From positions 1 to 20,228 of IMG/VR virus record IMGVR_UViG_3300048921_000075: DNA of 20,228 nucleotides; one strand, given 5' to 3'. Position 1 is the stretch's first letter. Every line of letters begins with the position of its first letter. The stretch comes from a virus. Below the pieces are notes generated by a model that was not told the origin of the DNA, searched no databases, and worked only from the letters and a program-made list of their open reading frames with translations. The position numbers and the translations under genes were made by a program. Shown here piece by piece: positions 12,941 to 20,228 of the stretch.

Positions 12941-12991
12941 CGTTGCGAGGTGTTCAGACCTCAAGCGAACGCAAATGATCGGAGGAGATCA
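12941..12991 (+). promoter_or_regulatory. Structured leader enclosing the nuclease ribosome site
   Basis: First stem: CGTTGCGAGGT (12941-12951) with ACCTC, GC and AACG (12958-12971, small bulges). Second stem: TGATC (12976-12980) with GATCA (12987-12991), holding the GGAGGA ribosome site in a 6-base loop. The GTG start follows at 12995. Such folding would limit translation. Confidence 0.45.
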
Positions 12992-12994
12992 ACC

Positions 12995-13573
12995 GTGCCA
13001 CTACAGTCTATTTCATATCGGGGATATGTCTATCTAATTAAAGCCATTGACCATCCGTGGTGGAAGATTGGAATGTCTGTACGGCTAGAAAAGCGCATTC
13101 AGAATCTAGGCGTTCTAATGCCTTTTGCAACCAAGGTTGTAGCTGTGTGGAGAACTAATGATCCCGCAGACGCTGAAAGGATGCTACATGAGCAGTATGC
13201 AGACCTCAGGCTAGGCGGAGAGTGGTTCGATTTCGCGGAAAGCAAAACCGCCAAAACCGCATTAAGAGTCCTTCTAGAAGAACCAATTTTAGATTTTGGG
13301 CGAGTTTTGATGGAGCGATGCGAGCAAGAGTTCGGAAACTCCATTAGGAGTAGACAAAGAATAGTCCTTACAGCTAAAAAGCAGTTTTATCGGGACATGT
13401 GGAGTAGGGAAATAGGAGTCCTAAAAGAACTATATAGAGACGACGAAGATGGGCTTCGGAAGGCTAAGAAGGAACTGCGCGCTAAGATAACTGGACGCCG
13501 ATTGCCTCATAGGGCGTGGAAACCCGTTGACATCGAGCCCTTTCATGCATCACACTTGCTGCATGTAGCTTAG
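12995..13573 (+). CDS. GIY-YIG family nuclease (T5orf172/MUG113 type)
   Basis: A 192-residue protein starting at GTG 12995, nine bases after GGAGGA. The N-terminal domain has GYVYLIKA (10-17, the GIY strand), WWKIGMSVRLEKRI (22-35, the KIG strand and arginine), E61 in AERMLHEQY with H65, and GEWFDF (75-80). These are hallmarks of the T5orf172/MUG113 branch of GIY-YIG nucleases. The C-terminal half is basic and helical, suitable for DNA binding. Its DNA is AT-richer than the flanking head genes, and it has its own promoter and terminator-bounded slot. A free-standing homing endonuclease in a late operon is the likeliest reading. Residues 53-80 and the catalytic arginine look intact. Confidence 0.8.
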   Translation: MPLQSISYRGYVYLIKAIDHPWWKIGMSVRLEKRIQNLGVLMPFATKVVAVWRTNDPADAERMLHEQYADLRLGGEWFDFAESKTAKTALRVLLEEPILDFGRVLMERCEQEFGNSIRSRQRIVLTAKKQFYRDMWSREIGVLKELYRDDEDGLRKAKKELRAKITGRRLPHRAWKPVDIEPFHASHLLHVA

Positions 13574-13677
13574 GCCGTGAGATGGACCCTCGCAACGGGA
13601 ACAGGCGACCCAGATAAACTTTGGGGTACTCACAAAGGTCAAGAGACATTGTTCCATCGCGAGTAGTGGGTTGTATG

Positions 13678-13723
13678 CGCGACACCCAAGGAAAAGCAGT
13701 CAATTTCTTTGTGAGGTGTCGCG
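13678..13723 (+). promoter_or_regulatory. Long hairpin abutting the major capsid start codon
   Basis: CGCGACACC (13678-13686) pairs perfectly with GGTGTCGCG (13715-13723). Inside, AAGGAAA (13688-13694) pairs with TTTCTTT (13704-13710), leaving a 9-base loop. The right outer arm covers the GAGGTG ribosome site and ends at the base before the ATG. It probably controls capsid translation or protects the mRNA 5' end after processing. Confidence 0.65.
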
Positions 13724-14992
13724 ATGGCGACTACGAATGCAAATGTAACAGCCGTCCAGAAAGAGGCCGTGCTGACGAATTTCCCGGCACTGTTCCTCGC
13801 TGGTGAAGACACTCTTCTCAACCGCATCCTGCGCAATGGTGGCCTTGGCTCTACGCCGGTTTCCAAGCGTTCTGTGCGCGTACCCCTTCAGCTTTCTCTT
13901 CCCGGTAAGTTCCGCATGGGTTCGTTCGACGGTGGTGCGCTCGGTCGCGGTTCCTCGATCAACTCCGTACCGGCCTTTGCTTCGACCAAGAGCTTCATTC
14001 ATGCGGTAGAGTCCACCTCGGACGCATATTGGGCTACGGACAGCAACAACAAGGCAATCAAGAGCCTTGCTTCGATTGAAGCCGCGCAGGAAGTGGATGC
14101 CTTCAAGCAGGGACTCGACGCTCTCCTGTTCGCCTACAACGGCGCGCTGGCGACGGTGACAGCGGTTGCTTCGACGGTCATCACGGTTGCGAATGCGAAC
14201 CAGTTCTATGACGGCCAGGACATCCTGTTCTACGCTTCGATTGGTGGCGCAGTTCGTTCGGCAACGGCCTCCACGATTGCGTATGTGGATGCGAACAACA
14301 AGCAGATCGTTCTCACGGCAGCGGCTCCTGCTGGTACTGTGGCTGGCGATCTTATCATGCCAGACGGTTCGCCGGGTACTTCGGGCGCTTCGATCACCTC
14401 GATTTACGACTACCACACCACCACCAACAGCGGCACCTACCTTACGCTGAACCGCGCGACGTATCCGGGCAAGCTGAATGCACAGGGCTACGCTCCTGGC
14501 GCGAACATCTCTCCCGCAATCGTGCGTGTGGCCAAGCAATTGGCGCGCCGCAAGGTTGGCAGCAAGAACAAGGCGATGCTGAACAGTCTTGTGTGGGTGA
14601 CTGGCGTGGAACAGGCTGCTGCGTGGGAGAATGCGGGCATCGCAATTTCGCAGATCTTCCGCAACATCCCGCTCGGCAAGAACATGTTTGATCCTCTCTC
14701 CGCTGATACGCCGGACACGATGGCAGGCGGTGAGTTGATTACGCAACTTCACGGCGACCCAACCCGCGTGGATGGTCTACTGCTGAAGAACTGGGGAACG
14801 GTTGAGACGAAGGCGCTTGGGCCATACAAGGTTCCGGGTAGCGGTCAGAGCCAGTTCGCCATCAGCAGCATCACGGACGGTTCGCCCACCACCAACAACG
14901 CGCACTACATCGTCTGGGAAGGCGAAGTGATCGACACCTTCCCGATGGGAGAAGTGGCTATTACCACGCTGAACGTACCGGCTGGTCTGTAA
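13724..14992 (+). CDS. Major capsid protein
   Basis: A 422-residue coat protein, close in length to P22 coat. The order is an N-terminal arm (ANVTAVQKEAVLTNFPALFL), a basic loop region near 45-70, a long spine-like helix (SLASIEAAQEVDAFKQGLDA, 114-133), and a beta-rich insertion (about 142-214, with TVITVANANQFYDGQDILFY). The HK97-like P and A domains follow to the C-terminus. Position after portal and scaffold supports the call; the exact coat family needs a profile search. The codon pattern (GCG, ACG, TTC, GGC) is more GC-rich than neighbours, as expected for a highly expressed gene. The start ATG follows GAGGTG and is enclosed by a hairpin. Confidence 0.85.
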   Translation: MATTNANVTAVQKEAVLTNFPALFLAGEDTLLNRILRNGGLGSTPVSKRSVRVPLQLSLPGKFRMGSFDGGALGRGSSINSVPAFASTKSFIHAVESTSDAYWATDSNNKAIKSLASIEAAQEVDAFKQGLDALLFAYNGALATVTAVASTVITVANANQFYDGQDILFYASIGGAVRSATASTIAYVDANNKQIVLTAAAPAGTVAGDLIMPDGSPGTSGASITSIYDYHTTTNSGTYLTLNRATYPGKLNAQGYAPGANISPAIVRVAKQLARRKVGSKNKAMLNSLVWVTGVEQAAAWENAGIAISQIFRNIPLGKNMFDPLSADTPDTMAGGELITQLHGDPTRVDGLLLKNWGTVETKALGPYKVPGSGQSQFAISSITDGSPTTNNAHYIVWEGEVIDTFPMGEVAITTLNVPAGL

Positions 14993-14997
14993 AACGT

Positions 14998-15024
14998 AGC
15001 GGGGTTGGCGATGCTGGCCCCGCT
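14998..15024 (+). terminator. 12-bp hairpin directly after the capsid gene
   Basis: Bases 14998-15009 pair with 15013-15024 (AGCG with CGCT, then GGGTTGGC with GCTGGCCC, three G-U pairs), leaving a 3-base loop, six bases after the stop. CTTCAC follows instead of a U-run, so it may slow polymerase or block 3' decay rather than stop transcription fully. Confidence 0.5.
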
Positions 15025-15044
15025 CTTCACCTAGAAAGATTCTG

Positions 15045-15692
15045 ATGATTCCTCTCGCTCCCGGCAAGGAAACACCGTCATTTATCAATGAAACGCTCGC
15101 CGCTTTTGGTTCATCCGAAGGCGGTTCGCCATTGTATCGGGTCATCTGGTCTGCCCGTAAGCGGATTCGGTTCAGCGATGACGGTGAACTGTACGAAGTA
15201 ATTCCTGAATATGATGATCCTGACCGCTGGATTCTGGAGGTATTCGTCAAGGAGCAGATGAGCCGCGCGATGTGGGATTTGCTGATTGCCCCATTCCTCG
15301 GCGAATACAGCGAAGGCGACTACTACCAATGCGATTACCCTCTTCCCCCAGACTGGCAACCAAATGAATTCCATCTGCAGCAGCTTTGCCAGGGTCTCGT
15401 CGCTTCCAAGGGCTTGACGATGAAGCAGCGCGTGGATGCTCGCAAGGACATTCTGGTGCAACGCCGCCGCGAGAAGATTTTGAAGGCTGCGGAGATTGCA
15501 GAAGAAGGCTTTACCTCGGCGCAATGGAACCGCATCCAGCAGGCGGTATCTGGCCCGAAGAACAATTTCGAAACCGTGGATGATTTCGTTCGGCGCAACA
15601 GTAAGCCAATTGGAAACATCGCGGAGTTAGGTCTACCCAAGGGATTCACGCTCCCGAAGCGTGGCACAAAGATGTTCACACCGGAGGAATAA
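15045..15692 (+). CDS. Phage virion-associated protein of unknown role
   Basis: A 215-residue protein after the coat gene. Its N-terminal part is strand-rich (PLYRVIWSARKRIRFSDDGE). The middle has a helix and an aromatic loop (GEYSEGDYYQCDYPLPPDWQ), and the C-terminus is helical and basic (KQRVDARKDILVQRRREKIL). The ribosome site is weak (AGAAAG), so expression should be far below the coat. Gene order suggests a connector or minor virion protein, but no family is certain. It ends TAATG with the next gene. Confidence 0.6.
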   Translation: MIPLAPGKETPSFINETLAAFGSSEGGSPLYRVIWSARKRIRFSDDGELYEVIPEYDDPDRWILEVFVKEQMSRAMWDLLIAPFLGEYSEGDYYQCDYPLPPDWQPNEFHLQQLCQGLVASKGLTMKQRVDARKDILVQRRREKILKAAEIAEEGFTSAQWNRIQQAVSGPKNNFETVDDFVRRNSKPIGNIAELGLPKGFTLPKRGTKMFTPEE

Positions 15693-16351
15693 TGCAGGCC
15701 AACCATTTCCAGCCCAAAGCAGTTATCGAGCATATCGACCCGCGCATCCTTGCGATGGGTGAGCCATGGTATCTGTTCAACATCTACGATATGGAGCACA
15801 CGCGTCCTGTAAGCACATGGGGAACATACTTCATCCCCGCATGCCCTGAAGGTGAACCGTGGGTGCGTTCGGCATCTGTGATTCCGGGGACCTATCAGGA
15901 GAACTACGCCAAGTTCACCGATAAGGAAGAGTATCCGGCTCGCGCTATTCCCGGCGAAGACATCGTGAAGGCAGTTCTAGCGCTGGAATCTCCTCTGGAA
16001 AACATCACCCGCTTTGGCGTGTTTGCTTCGCATAACGAAACGCCGACTAAGAAGGAACTGGAACAGGCTAATAAGAAGCTTGAGACGTTCCTGATCGCGC
16101 AGGTGCAGGAAGCGGATCAGTGGTCTACGTCCGTGGATGGGATTGAGCGTCAGTCTATCGGTGCACACCACTGGAAGGCCGCGCGCCGTTTGCGTGTTAC
16201 GCGTCCGTGGATGAACGAAGCGGAAGCCTTGGATTCTTGCCCGTTCTGCGATAAGCCGGTGAAGCGTGGGGTGCCGAAGTGCTCGCATTGTCACGAGGTG
16301 ATTGATGCCGCTGCTTACGCCGCATTGAAGGCAAAGATCGGAGCCGTCTAA
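15692..16351 (+). CDS. Virion-region protein with C-terminal zinc ribbon
   Basis: A 219-residue protein preceded by GGAGG. The N-terminal two-thirds looks alpha/beta (MGEPWYLFNIYDMEHTRPVS) with a helix at 115-140. The C-terminus carries CPFCDKPVKRGVPKCSHCHE with C183, C186, C197 and C200, a typical zinc ribbon, followed by an alanine-rich helix. Zinc ribbons at the end of a structural-region protein may mediate assembly contacts. I know of similar phage proteins only as unknowns. It is coupled to both neighbours by TAATG overlaps. Confidence 0.65.
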   Translation: MQANHFQPKAVIEHIDPRILAMGEPWYLFNIYDMEHTRPVSTWGTYFIPACPEGEPWVRSASVIPGTYQENYAKFTDKEEYPARAIPGEDIVKAVLALESPLENITRFGVFASHNETPTKKELEQANKKLETFLIAQVQEADQWSTSVDGIERQSIGAHHWKAARRLRVTRPWMNEAEALDSCPFCDKPVKRGVPKCSHCHEVIDAAAYAALKAKIGAV

Positions 16352-17190
16352 TGCCGGTCGTTCCGCCAATTCCTACCTTTCTACCATCCTCCGTGTTCTG
16401 GAATGTGGGGGATGTGTTGAACTTCGCGCGCATGCTAGTCAATGACATGCAGGGTTCAGTGCAGGGGCAGGAGTTGGCGGACAACAATCCATACACGATT
16501 TGGCTTCTCAACCTTGCATACTCGAACCTGCAAAGTGAGCTTGAGGATACGAATGTTGAGGCGGTGACAAAGGCGCAGGCGGTCGTTGGGCCCCTTGTAC
16601 CGTCGCCCCTTGCTGGGGTTGATCCTTCGGCACAGGTGCAATTGGGATTTGATGGATACTGGAATGCTGACCCAAACAATCCGACCGATGGCTCCGTAGC
16701 ACTGCCTGGAGACTTGCTGCAGCCTCTTCAGATTGAGGAGCGCCCAGCAGGAAGCAATCAACCGTTCGTGCCAATGAATCAGGTGCATGGGATATTGCCA
16801 TCCCGTTGGTCATTAGGTAGTGCATTTGTCCGGTTCGGCGTATGGCAATTCCGCAAGAGCGACACCGCAGTTGCAATCTATATGCCTGCTGCGAGTATGG
16901 CCAATGAATTGCGTATCAACTATGTTCCATCTCTGGACCTGTTTACGCGCAATGAGGATGGTTCATGGCCGCAGATTCCTCTGGCTCGTGCTGGAGAGGC
17001 GTTGGCGTATGGCGTGGCGGCGATGTGGACAGGGATTCGTGGCGCGGCGAATGCGGCATGGCTGGCGGCACAGTACAAGGAAAAAGTAACGATCCTTTCG
17101 AACAAGTCGGCCAAGCGGGACAACACCGGATTTCAACGACCTCAAGGATACGGATTTGGTCGCAATCCCCGCCGTGGATGGTATTGGTAG
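16351..17190 (+). CDS. Probable head-tail adaptor protein
   Basis: A 279-residue protein. The N-terminal segment NVGDVLNFARMLVNDMQGS and then WLLNLAYSNLQSELEDTNVE has the helical pattern of phage adaptors that dock on the portal. A proline-rich middle and strand-rich region (FVRFGVWQFRKSDTAVAIYM, ELRINYVPSLDLF) follow. The helix GEALAYGVAAMWTGIRGAAN and a Gly/Arg/Trp tail (GFGRNPRRGWYW) close it. The function is inferred from gene order and helix pattern. It ends exactly where the tail gene begins, with no spacer. Confidence 0.6.
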   Translation: MPVVPPIPTFLPSSVFWNVGDVLNFARMLVNDMQGSVQGQELADNNPYTIWLLNLAYSNLQSELEDTNVEAVTKAQAVVGPLVPSPLAGVDPSAQVQLGFDGYWNADPNNPTDGSVALPGDLLQPLQIEERPAGSNQPFVPMNQVHGILPSRWSLGSAFVRFGVWQFRKSDTAVAIYMPAASMANELRINYVPSLDLFTRNEDGSWPQIPLARAGEALAYGVAAMWTGIRGAANAAWLAAQYKEKVTILSNKSAKRDNTGFQRPQGYGFGRNPRRGWYW

Positions 17191-20100
17191 ATGGCAACCG
17201 GTCTAGAAGGCAAGCCGTTTATTGTCCGTTCGTTCAACGGATTGCGTACTGATTGCGCCGCATCGCAGGTAGATATCGAGCATTCTCCGGATTGCTCTGA
17301 CCTCGTGTTCAATGTGGGAGGATATGCGACTCGTCCGCCATTTCGCGTGGTCGACACGCTTCCTGCAAACATTGTCTATCGCAAGGAGTTTGTAGGGCGA
17401 GACGGCACGTTGCATGTCATCTTCCTCCTATCCGATGGCTCCCTATACGCGCAAGAGGGTGGAACGCTAACCCTGATTGATACGGTAACGGCTGGAAGCC
17501 AATGCAACAGCATCACCGCCTATGGTCGCGAATACCTATCATTCTTCAATGCAAATGATGGTACAGATGCGCCGCGCGTGTGGGATGGAAAGATTCTTAA
17601 CCGTGTCAGCCAAGGTGGGCCAGGTATTGCGCCTTCCGTGACCTGCGTGTCTTTGCAGCCTGTAGACCTGATCGCAGGCACAGCAGGAACTACGGTGCCA
17701 ATAGCCACTGCCACGCCAACAGATCCCCAGCAAGTGCAGATTGGTGGTGGTGGCGGCCCCGACGACTACGAACCGCCCATTTACCAGACGTACTACACGA
17801 CATTGACGATAGTCACCACAGCGGCGCACGGACTCGCGGTTGGCAATGTAGTCACTATCTCAGGAAACAGTGTGTGGAATGTGACTGTGGCATATGTGTC
17901 TGAGGTGATCGACGCGACCACTTTCAAGATCGCGTTCCAGACCACCGATAGCACCGTAGGTAATGGTGGAAACGTGGCCATTTCTGCGCCGCTACTTTCG
18001 CGCAAAAACAATGAAGTGACAGCGGCTACCGATGCGCCGCACAACCTGCGCGTAGGATTTCGGGCTTCCATTAGCGGAGTGTCTGATCTTTCGTATGCCA
18101 TCACGAGCATCCAGACCGATTCGGCGAACTATCCAGGCTATGCAGAGATTACCTTTCCATCTAATCCTGGGTTTGTTCCCGGAGATACGTTCTCCATTGC
18201 GAATGTTCCTTATGTGGATGCTGGAGGTGGCGTGCAGGGTTACGACATCCGTGATGGCATTGCCAGCGTTACGACCAACTCTGCACATGGGCTGAGTGTC
18301 GGCTTGGCAGTTGTCGTTTCACTGCACACCTACGCTCCGCGCAATGTTACGGTGGCCGCAATCCTCAGTCCGACCGTCTGGACGTATCAAACAGAAGAGC
18401 CGAACGTTACGGATACAGGTGGGTATGTGCATGTTCCCTTCCCTGGGGTGGCAGGACAGCAATACTCGGTGGCAGAAGTGCCAACTGATACCACGGTGCG
18501 CGTGCTGTTTGCATCAAGTGATTTCACTTGGACAGGTGGACAGGTAACTTTCCCCTGGAATGGCTCGTTCTATGTGGACGCGGTACCTACTTCGACCACG
18601 TTCCGCTACCGTCAGAGCGGTCCCGATGCCATCCTACAGACGGGAAGCGGCACGGTTTCTCCGCAAGGTCAGTTGTCACCTGGAGAGCATCAGGTTTGCG
18701 AGCACTACATCACGCAGAATGGTGATATCACGCCGCCTAGCCCTCCCTATCGCTTTACGGTGAAGGTGAATCAGTATCCGCTTGTCACGCTTTCCAAAGG
18801 GCCAGCGAATATAAAGGCACGCGTGCTCTCGTTTACAGGCGTCAATGGCAGTAAGTTTGCAATGATGCTTGTACCGCCTCGTGCTGGTGGCATTCAAGTA
18901 GGTACGTCGACGGTAATTCAAGACAACACGACGCCGAGCGCAATCGTGGATTTTCCAGATACGGCCATCCTAAGTGCAACCCGCATCGACATTCCGGGAA
19001 ATAACCTCTTCCAATGCTTCCCGCTGACTACTCCCGATGGCGTTTCCTGGTATCAGGATCGCATGGCATGGAAGGGTGAAAAGAACGTAATGCTGGGTAT
19101 GCAGAACATGGCATTTGATGGAGGCACTCCGTTCTCTGCAACGACGCCGAATGGCTGGACGGTTCTGGAAGGCGGCGGTTCGGTCATTCAGAGTGGTTTC
19201 ATGCCGGTGTACCAGATTTCGGCAGGCCAGACGGGCAAGGTTCAGCAGCCATGTGTGCGCCGATATGATGGTGGAACGATCATGCTTCCTGCAACGCGGT
19301 ACTCGCTGCGGTTTTGGGTCGATGGAGCGCATAGCGGAACTTTCAATGCCACGATTTCAAGCGCATCGTTGGCCTTCAACACATCAGCCCAAGTGGCGAT
19401 GACAGCACGCGGATACATGCAGGGAGACTTCGCAGCGGATACACCGGCGAGCATCCCCGATGACATGGTGATCACACTGTATTCTGCGAGCGGCCAGCAA
19501 ATTCAGGTGCGTGACGTGCAGTTCGTCTACCGCGACAACCCGAATCGGTGGCCAAACGCTATCTATAGCTACGTACAGCAGCCTGGTACCTACGATTTCA
19601 TTACGGGCATTGCGGGAGCAGCGGACGACAGCACCGAACTTCGGGCAATGTTCAAGTTGGAAGAGAACTTCTACCATGTCACTGCATATGGCTTGTACTA
19701 CACGCAATCCGTTGGAAACACGGAACCATCGTCATGGGGCATGCGCCGTCTTTCGGACAACTGCCCGGCGTTCAATGCAAACGCGTTGACTACGGGCAAC
19801 GGATGGGCGACATGGACAGGCAGCAATGGTGCGTTCTGGTTCAATGGCGGAGCAGTCAACGACGCTGGCGCAATCATCCTCAATACGTGGTCGCTCGTTA
19901 CAAACGTGACAAGCGCACAGAATGACCCGAAGACGAATGCAAAGCGTGTGTACCTCTGCACGAACTTCGGACTATTGGTCTACGACTATCGCGAACTCGT
20001 GTTGGGAGGCATGGGCAAGTGGTGTCCTTGGAATCGCCAGCCTGCCTATGTGTCAGCATCGGATCAATACGGCGCATTATTCTGCATTGGTGCAAAGACA

Positions 20101-20228
20101 TACCGTCTGGATACCGCAGTAGGAACAGATGATGATGATTTAGGAAGCATCGGCGGTTATTACACCTTTGCTCCTGCGGGAACGGAAACGCTGTACCAGA
20201 AGACGTTTGGATATGCCTACATGCGCAT
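17191..20228 (+). CDS. Large tail-associated protein with repeated HGL modules, truncated by window end
   Basis: The frame is open from ATG 17191 to the last base, 1012 codons with no stop, so the gene continues. The N-terminus (FNGLRTDCAASQVDIEHSPD, then LVFNVGGYATRPPF) resembles phage structural proteins that open with an LNG...NV..GG..TRPGF pattern. Three related beta modules follow: 203-250 (AHGLAVGNVVTISG), 273-322 (PHNLRVGFRASISG) and 356-401 (AHGLSVGLAVVVS), each ending with an ATTF- or TVWTY-like strand. A later region (DDSTELRAMFKLEENFYHVT, near 19630) resembles beta-propeller blades of podovirus tail-knob or stabilisation proteins. It probably closes the portal-adaptor channel or forms the tail hub. 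Only its N-terminal part is seen. Confidence 0.75.
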   Translation, partial: MATGLEGKPFIVRSFNGLRTDCAASQVDIEHSPDCSDLVFNVGGYATRPPFRVVDTLPANIVYRKEFVGRDGTLHVIFLLSDGSLYAQEGGTLTLIDTVTAGSQCNSITAYGREYLSFFNANDGTDAPRVWDGKILNRVSQGGPGIAPSVTCVSLQPVDLIAGTAGTTVPIATATPTDPQQVQIGGGGGPDDYEPPIYQTYYTTLTIVTTAAHGLAVGNVVTISGNSVWNVTVAYVSEVIDATTFKIAFQTTDSTVGNGGNVAISAPLLSRKNNEVTAATDAPHNLRVGFRASISGVSDLSYAITSIQTDSANYPGYAEITFPSNPGFVPGDTFSIANVPYVDAGGGVQGYDIRDGIASVTTNSAHGLSVGLAVVVSLHTYAPRNVTVAAILSPTVWTYQTEEPNVTDTGGYVHVPFPGVAGQQYSVAEVPTDTTVRVLFASSDFTWTGGQVTFPWNGSFYVDAVPTSTTFRYRQSGPDAILQTGSGTVSPQGQLSPGEHQVCEHYITQNGDITPPSPPYRFTVKVNQYPLVTLSKGPANIKARVLSFTGVNGSKFAMMLVPPRAGGIQVGTSTVIQDNTTPSAIVDFPDTAILSATRIDIPGNNLFQCFPLTTPDGVSWYQDRMAWKGEKNVMLGMQNMAFDGGTPFSATTPNGWTVLEGGGSVIQSGFMPVYQISAGQTGKVQQPCVRRYDGGTIMLPATRYSLRFWVDGAHSGTFNATISSASLAFNTSAQVAMTARGYMQGDFAADTPASIPDDMVITLYSASGQQIQVRDVQFVYRDNPNRWPNAIYSYVQQPGTYDFITGIAGAADDSTELRAMFKLEENFYHVTAYGLYYTQSVGNTEPSSWGMRRLSDNCPAFNANALTTGNGWATWTGSNGAFWFNGGAVNDAGAIILNTWSLVTNVTSAQNDPKTNAKRVYLCTNFGLLVYDYRELVLGGMGKWCPWNRQPAYVSASDQYGALFCIGAKTYRLDTAVGTDDDDLGSIGGYYTFAPAGTETLYQKTFGYAYMR

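Noticed and set aside
13574-13677. Possible small RNA or intron remnant between nuclease and capsid
   Set aside because: Only short stems (CTTTG/CAAAG) and no intron core or reading frame are visible; not enough to call.
13676-13806. Frame MRDTQGKAVNFFVRCRDGDY... crossing the capsid start in another frame
   Set aside because: It looks protein-like and has a DYECKC motif, but it lacks a ribosome site, its first half is the hairpin, and its second half is the coat gene out of frame. Chance is likelier.
13700-14752. 350-codon frame on the complement strand
   Set aside because: Antisense to the major capsid gene, arginine-rich shadow composition, no domain features.
1-20228. tRNA genes, CRISPR arrays, insertion sequences, integrase or att sites
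   Set aside because: None was recognised by eye on either strand; the absence of an integrase here does not exclude a temperate phage because the window is partial.

Overview
The window reads as part of the genome of a tailed double-stranded DNA phage, or an intact prophage segment. It runs from the end of an early or accessory region through packaging and head genes into the first tail-associated gene. Evidence is the order small terminase, large terminase, portal, scaffold, major capsid protein, head-tail connectors, large beta-rich tail protein. Genes are packed tightly: stop and start codons overlap repeatedly as ATGA or TAATG, and most genes have GGAGG-type ribosome sites. The host cannot be named from sequence. 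The ribosome sites and sigma70-like promoters fit a bacterium of moderate GC. The Sf6/P22-like small terminase and the absence so far of a tape-measure or major tail protein hint at a short-tailed (podovirus-like) particle, but the tail region runs off the window.

Layout. (1) 1-207: a truncated leftward gene and a divergent control region. (2) 208-4439: a rightward operon of small genes. It holds a Cro/CI-like HTH protein, acidic and membrane microproteins, a probable DUF2829/Tad2-like (anti-Thoeris) protein, zinc-ribbon proteins, a compact cytosine-C5 DNA methyltransferase and a second SAM-dependent methyltransferase. It ends at a terminator closely resembling that of phage T7. (3) 4417-4829: a small leftward island of two or three tiny genes, one a 36-residue zinc finger, under a good sigma70 promoter. 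(4) 4917-5607: three more small rightward genes, two with zinc-finger motifs, separated by a strong hairpin terminator. (5) 5620-12872: an extended -10 promoter inside a dyad, then small terminase, large terminase, a membrane protein, a lysine-rich 48-residue protein, portal, three small unknowns, scaffold and a head-associated unknown. (6) 12892-13573: terminator, promoter and structured leader of a GIY-YIG (T5orf172/MUG113-type) nuclease that looks inserted between the scaffold block and the capsid gene. (7) 13678-15024: major capsid gene, with a long hairpin abutting its start codon and another stem right after its stop. (8) 15045-17190: three connector or virion genes. (9) 17191-end: a tail protein open for over 1000 codons and cut by the window edge.

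How it works together (inference). The early block would modify phage DNA, regulate transcription and counter host defence. The late block packages DNA and builds the head. Capsid expression appears to be tuned separately by RNA structure. The best candidates for undescribed biology are the Tad2-like protein in a host-takeover operon, the set of tiny zinc-binding proteins around a leftward island, and the RNA hairpins that enclose ribosome sites at the capsid, nuclease and small-terminase genes.
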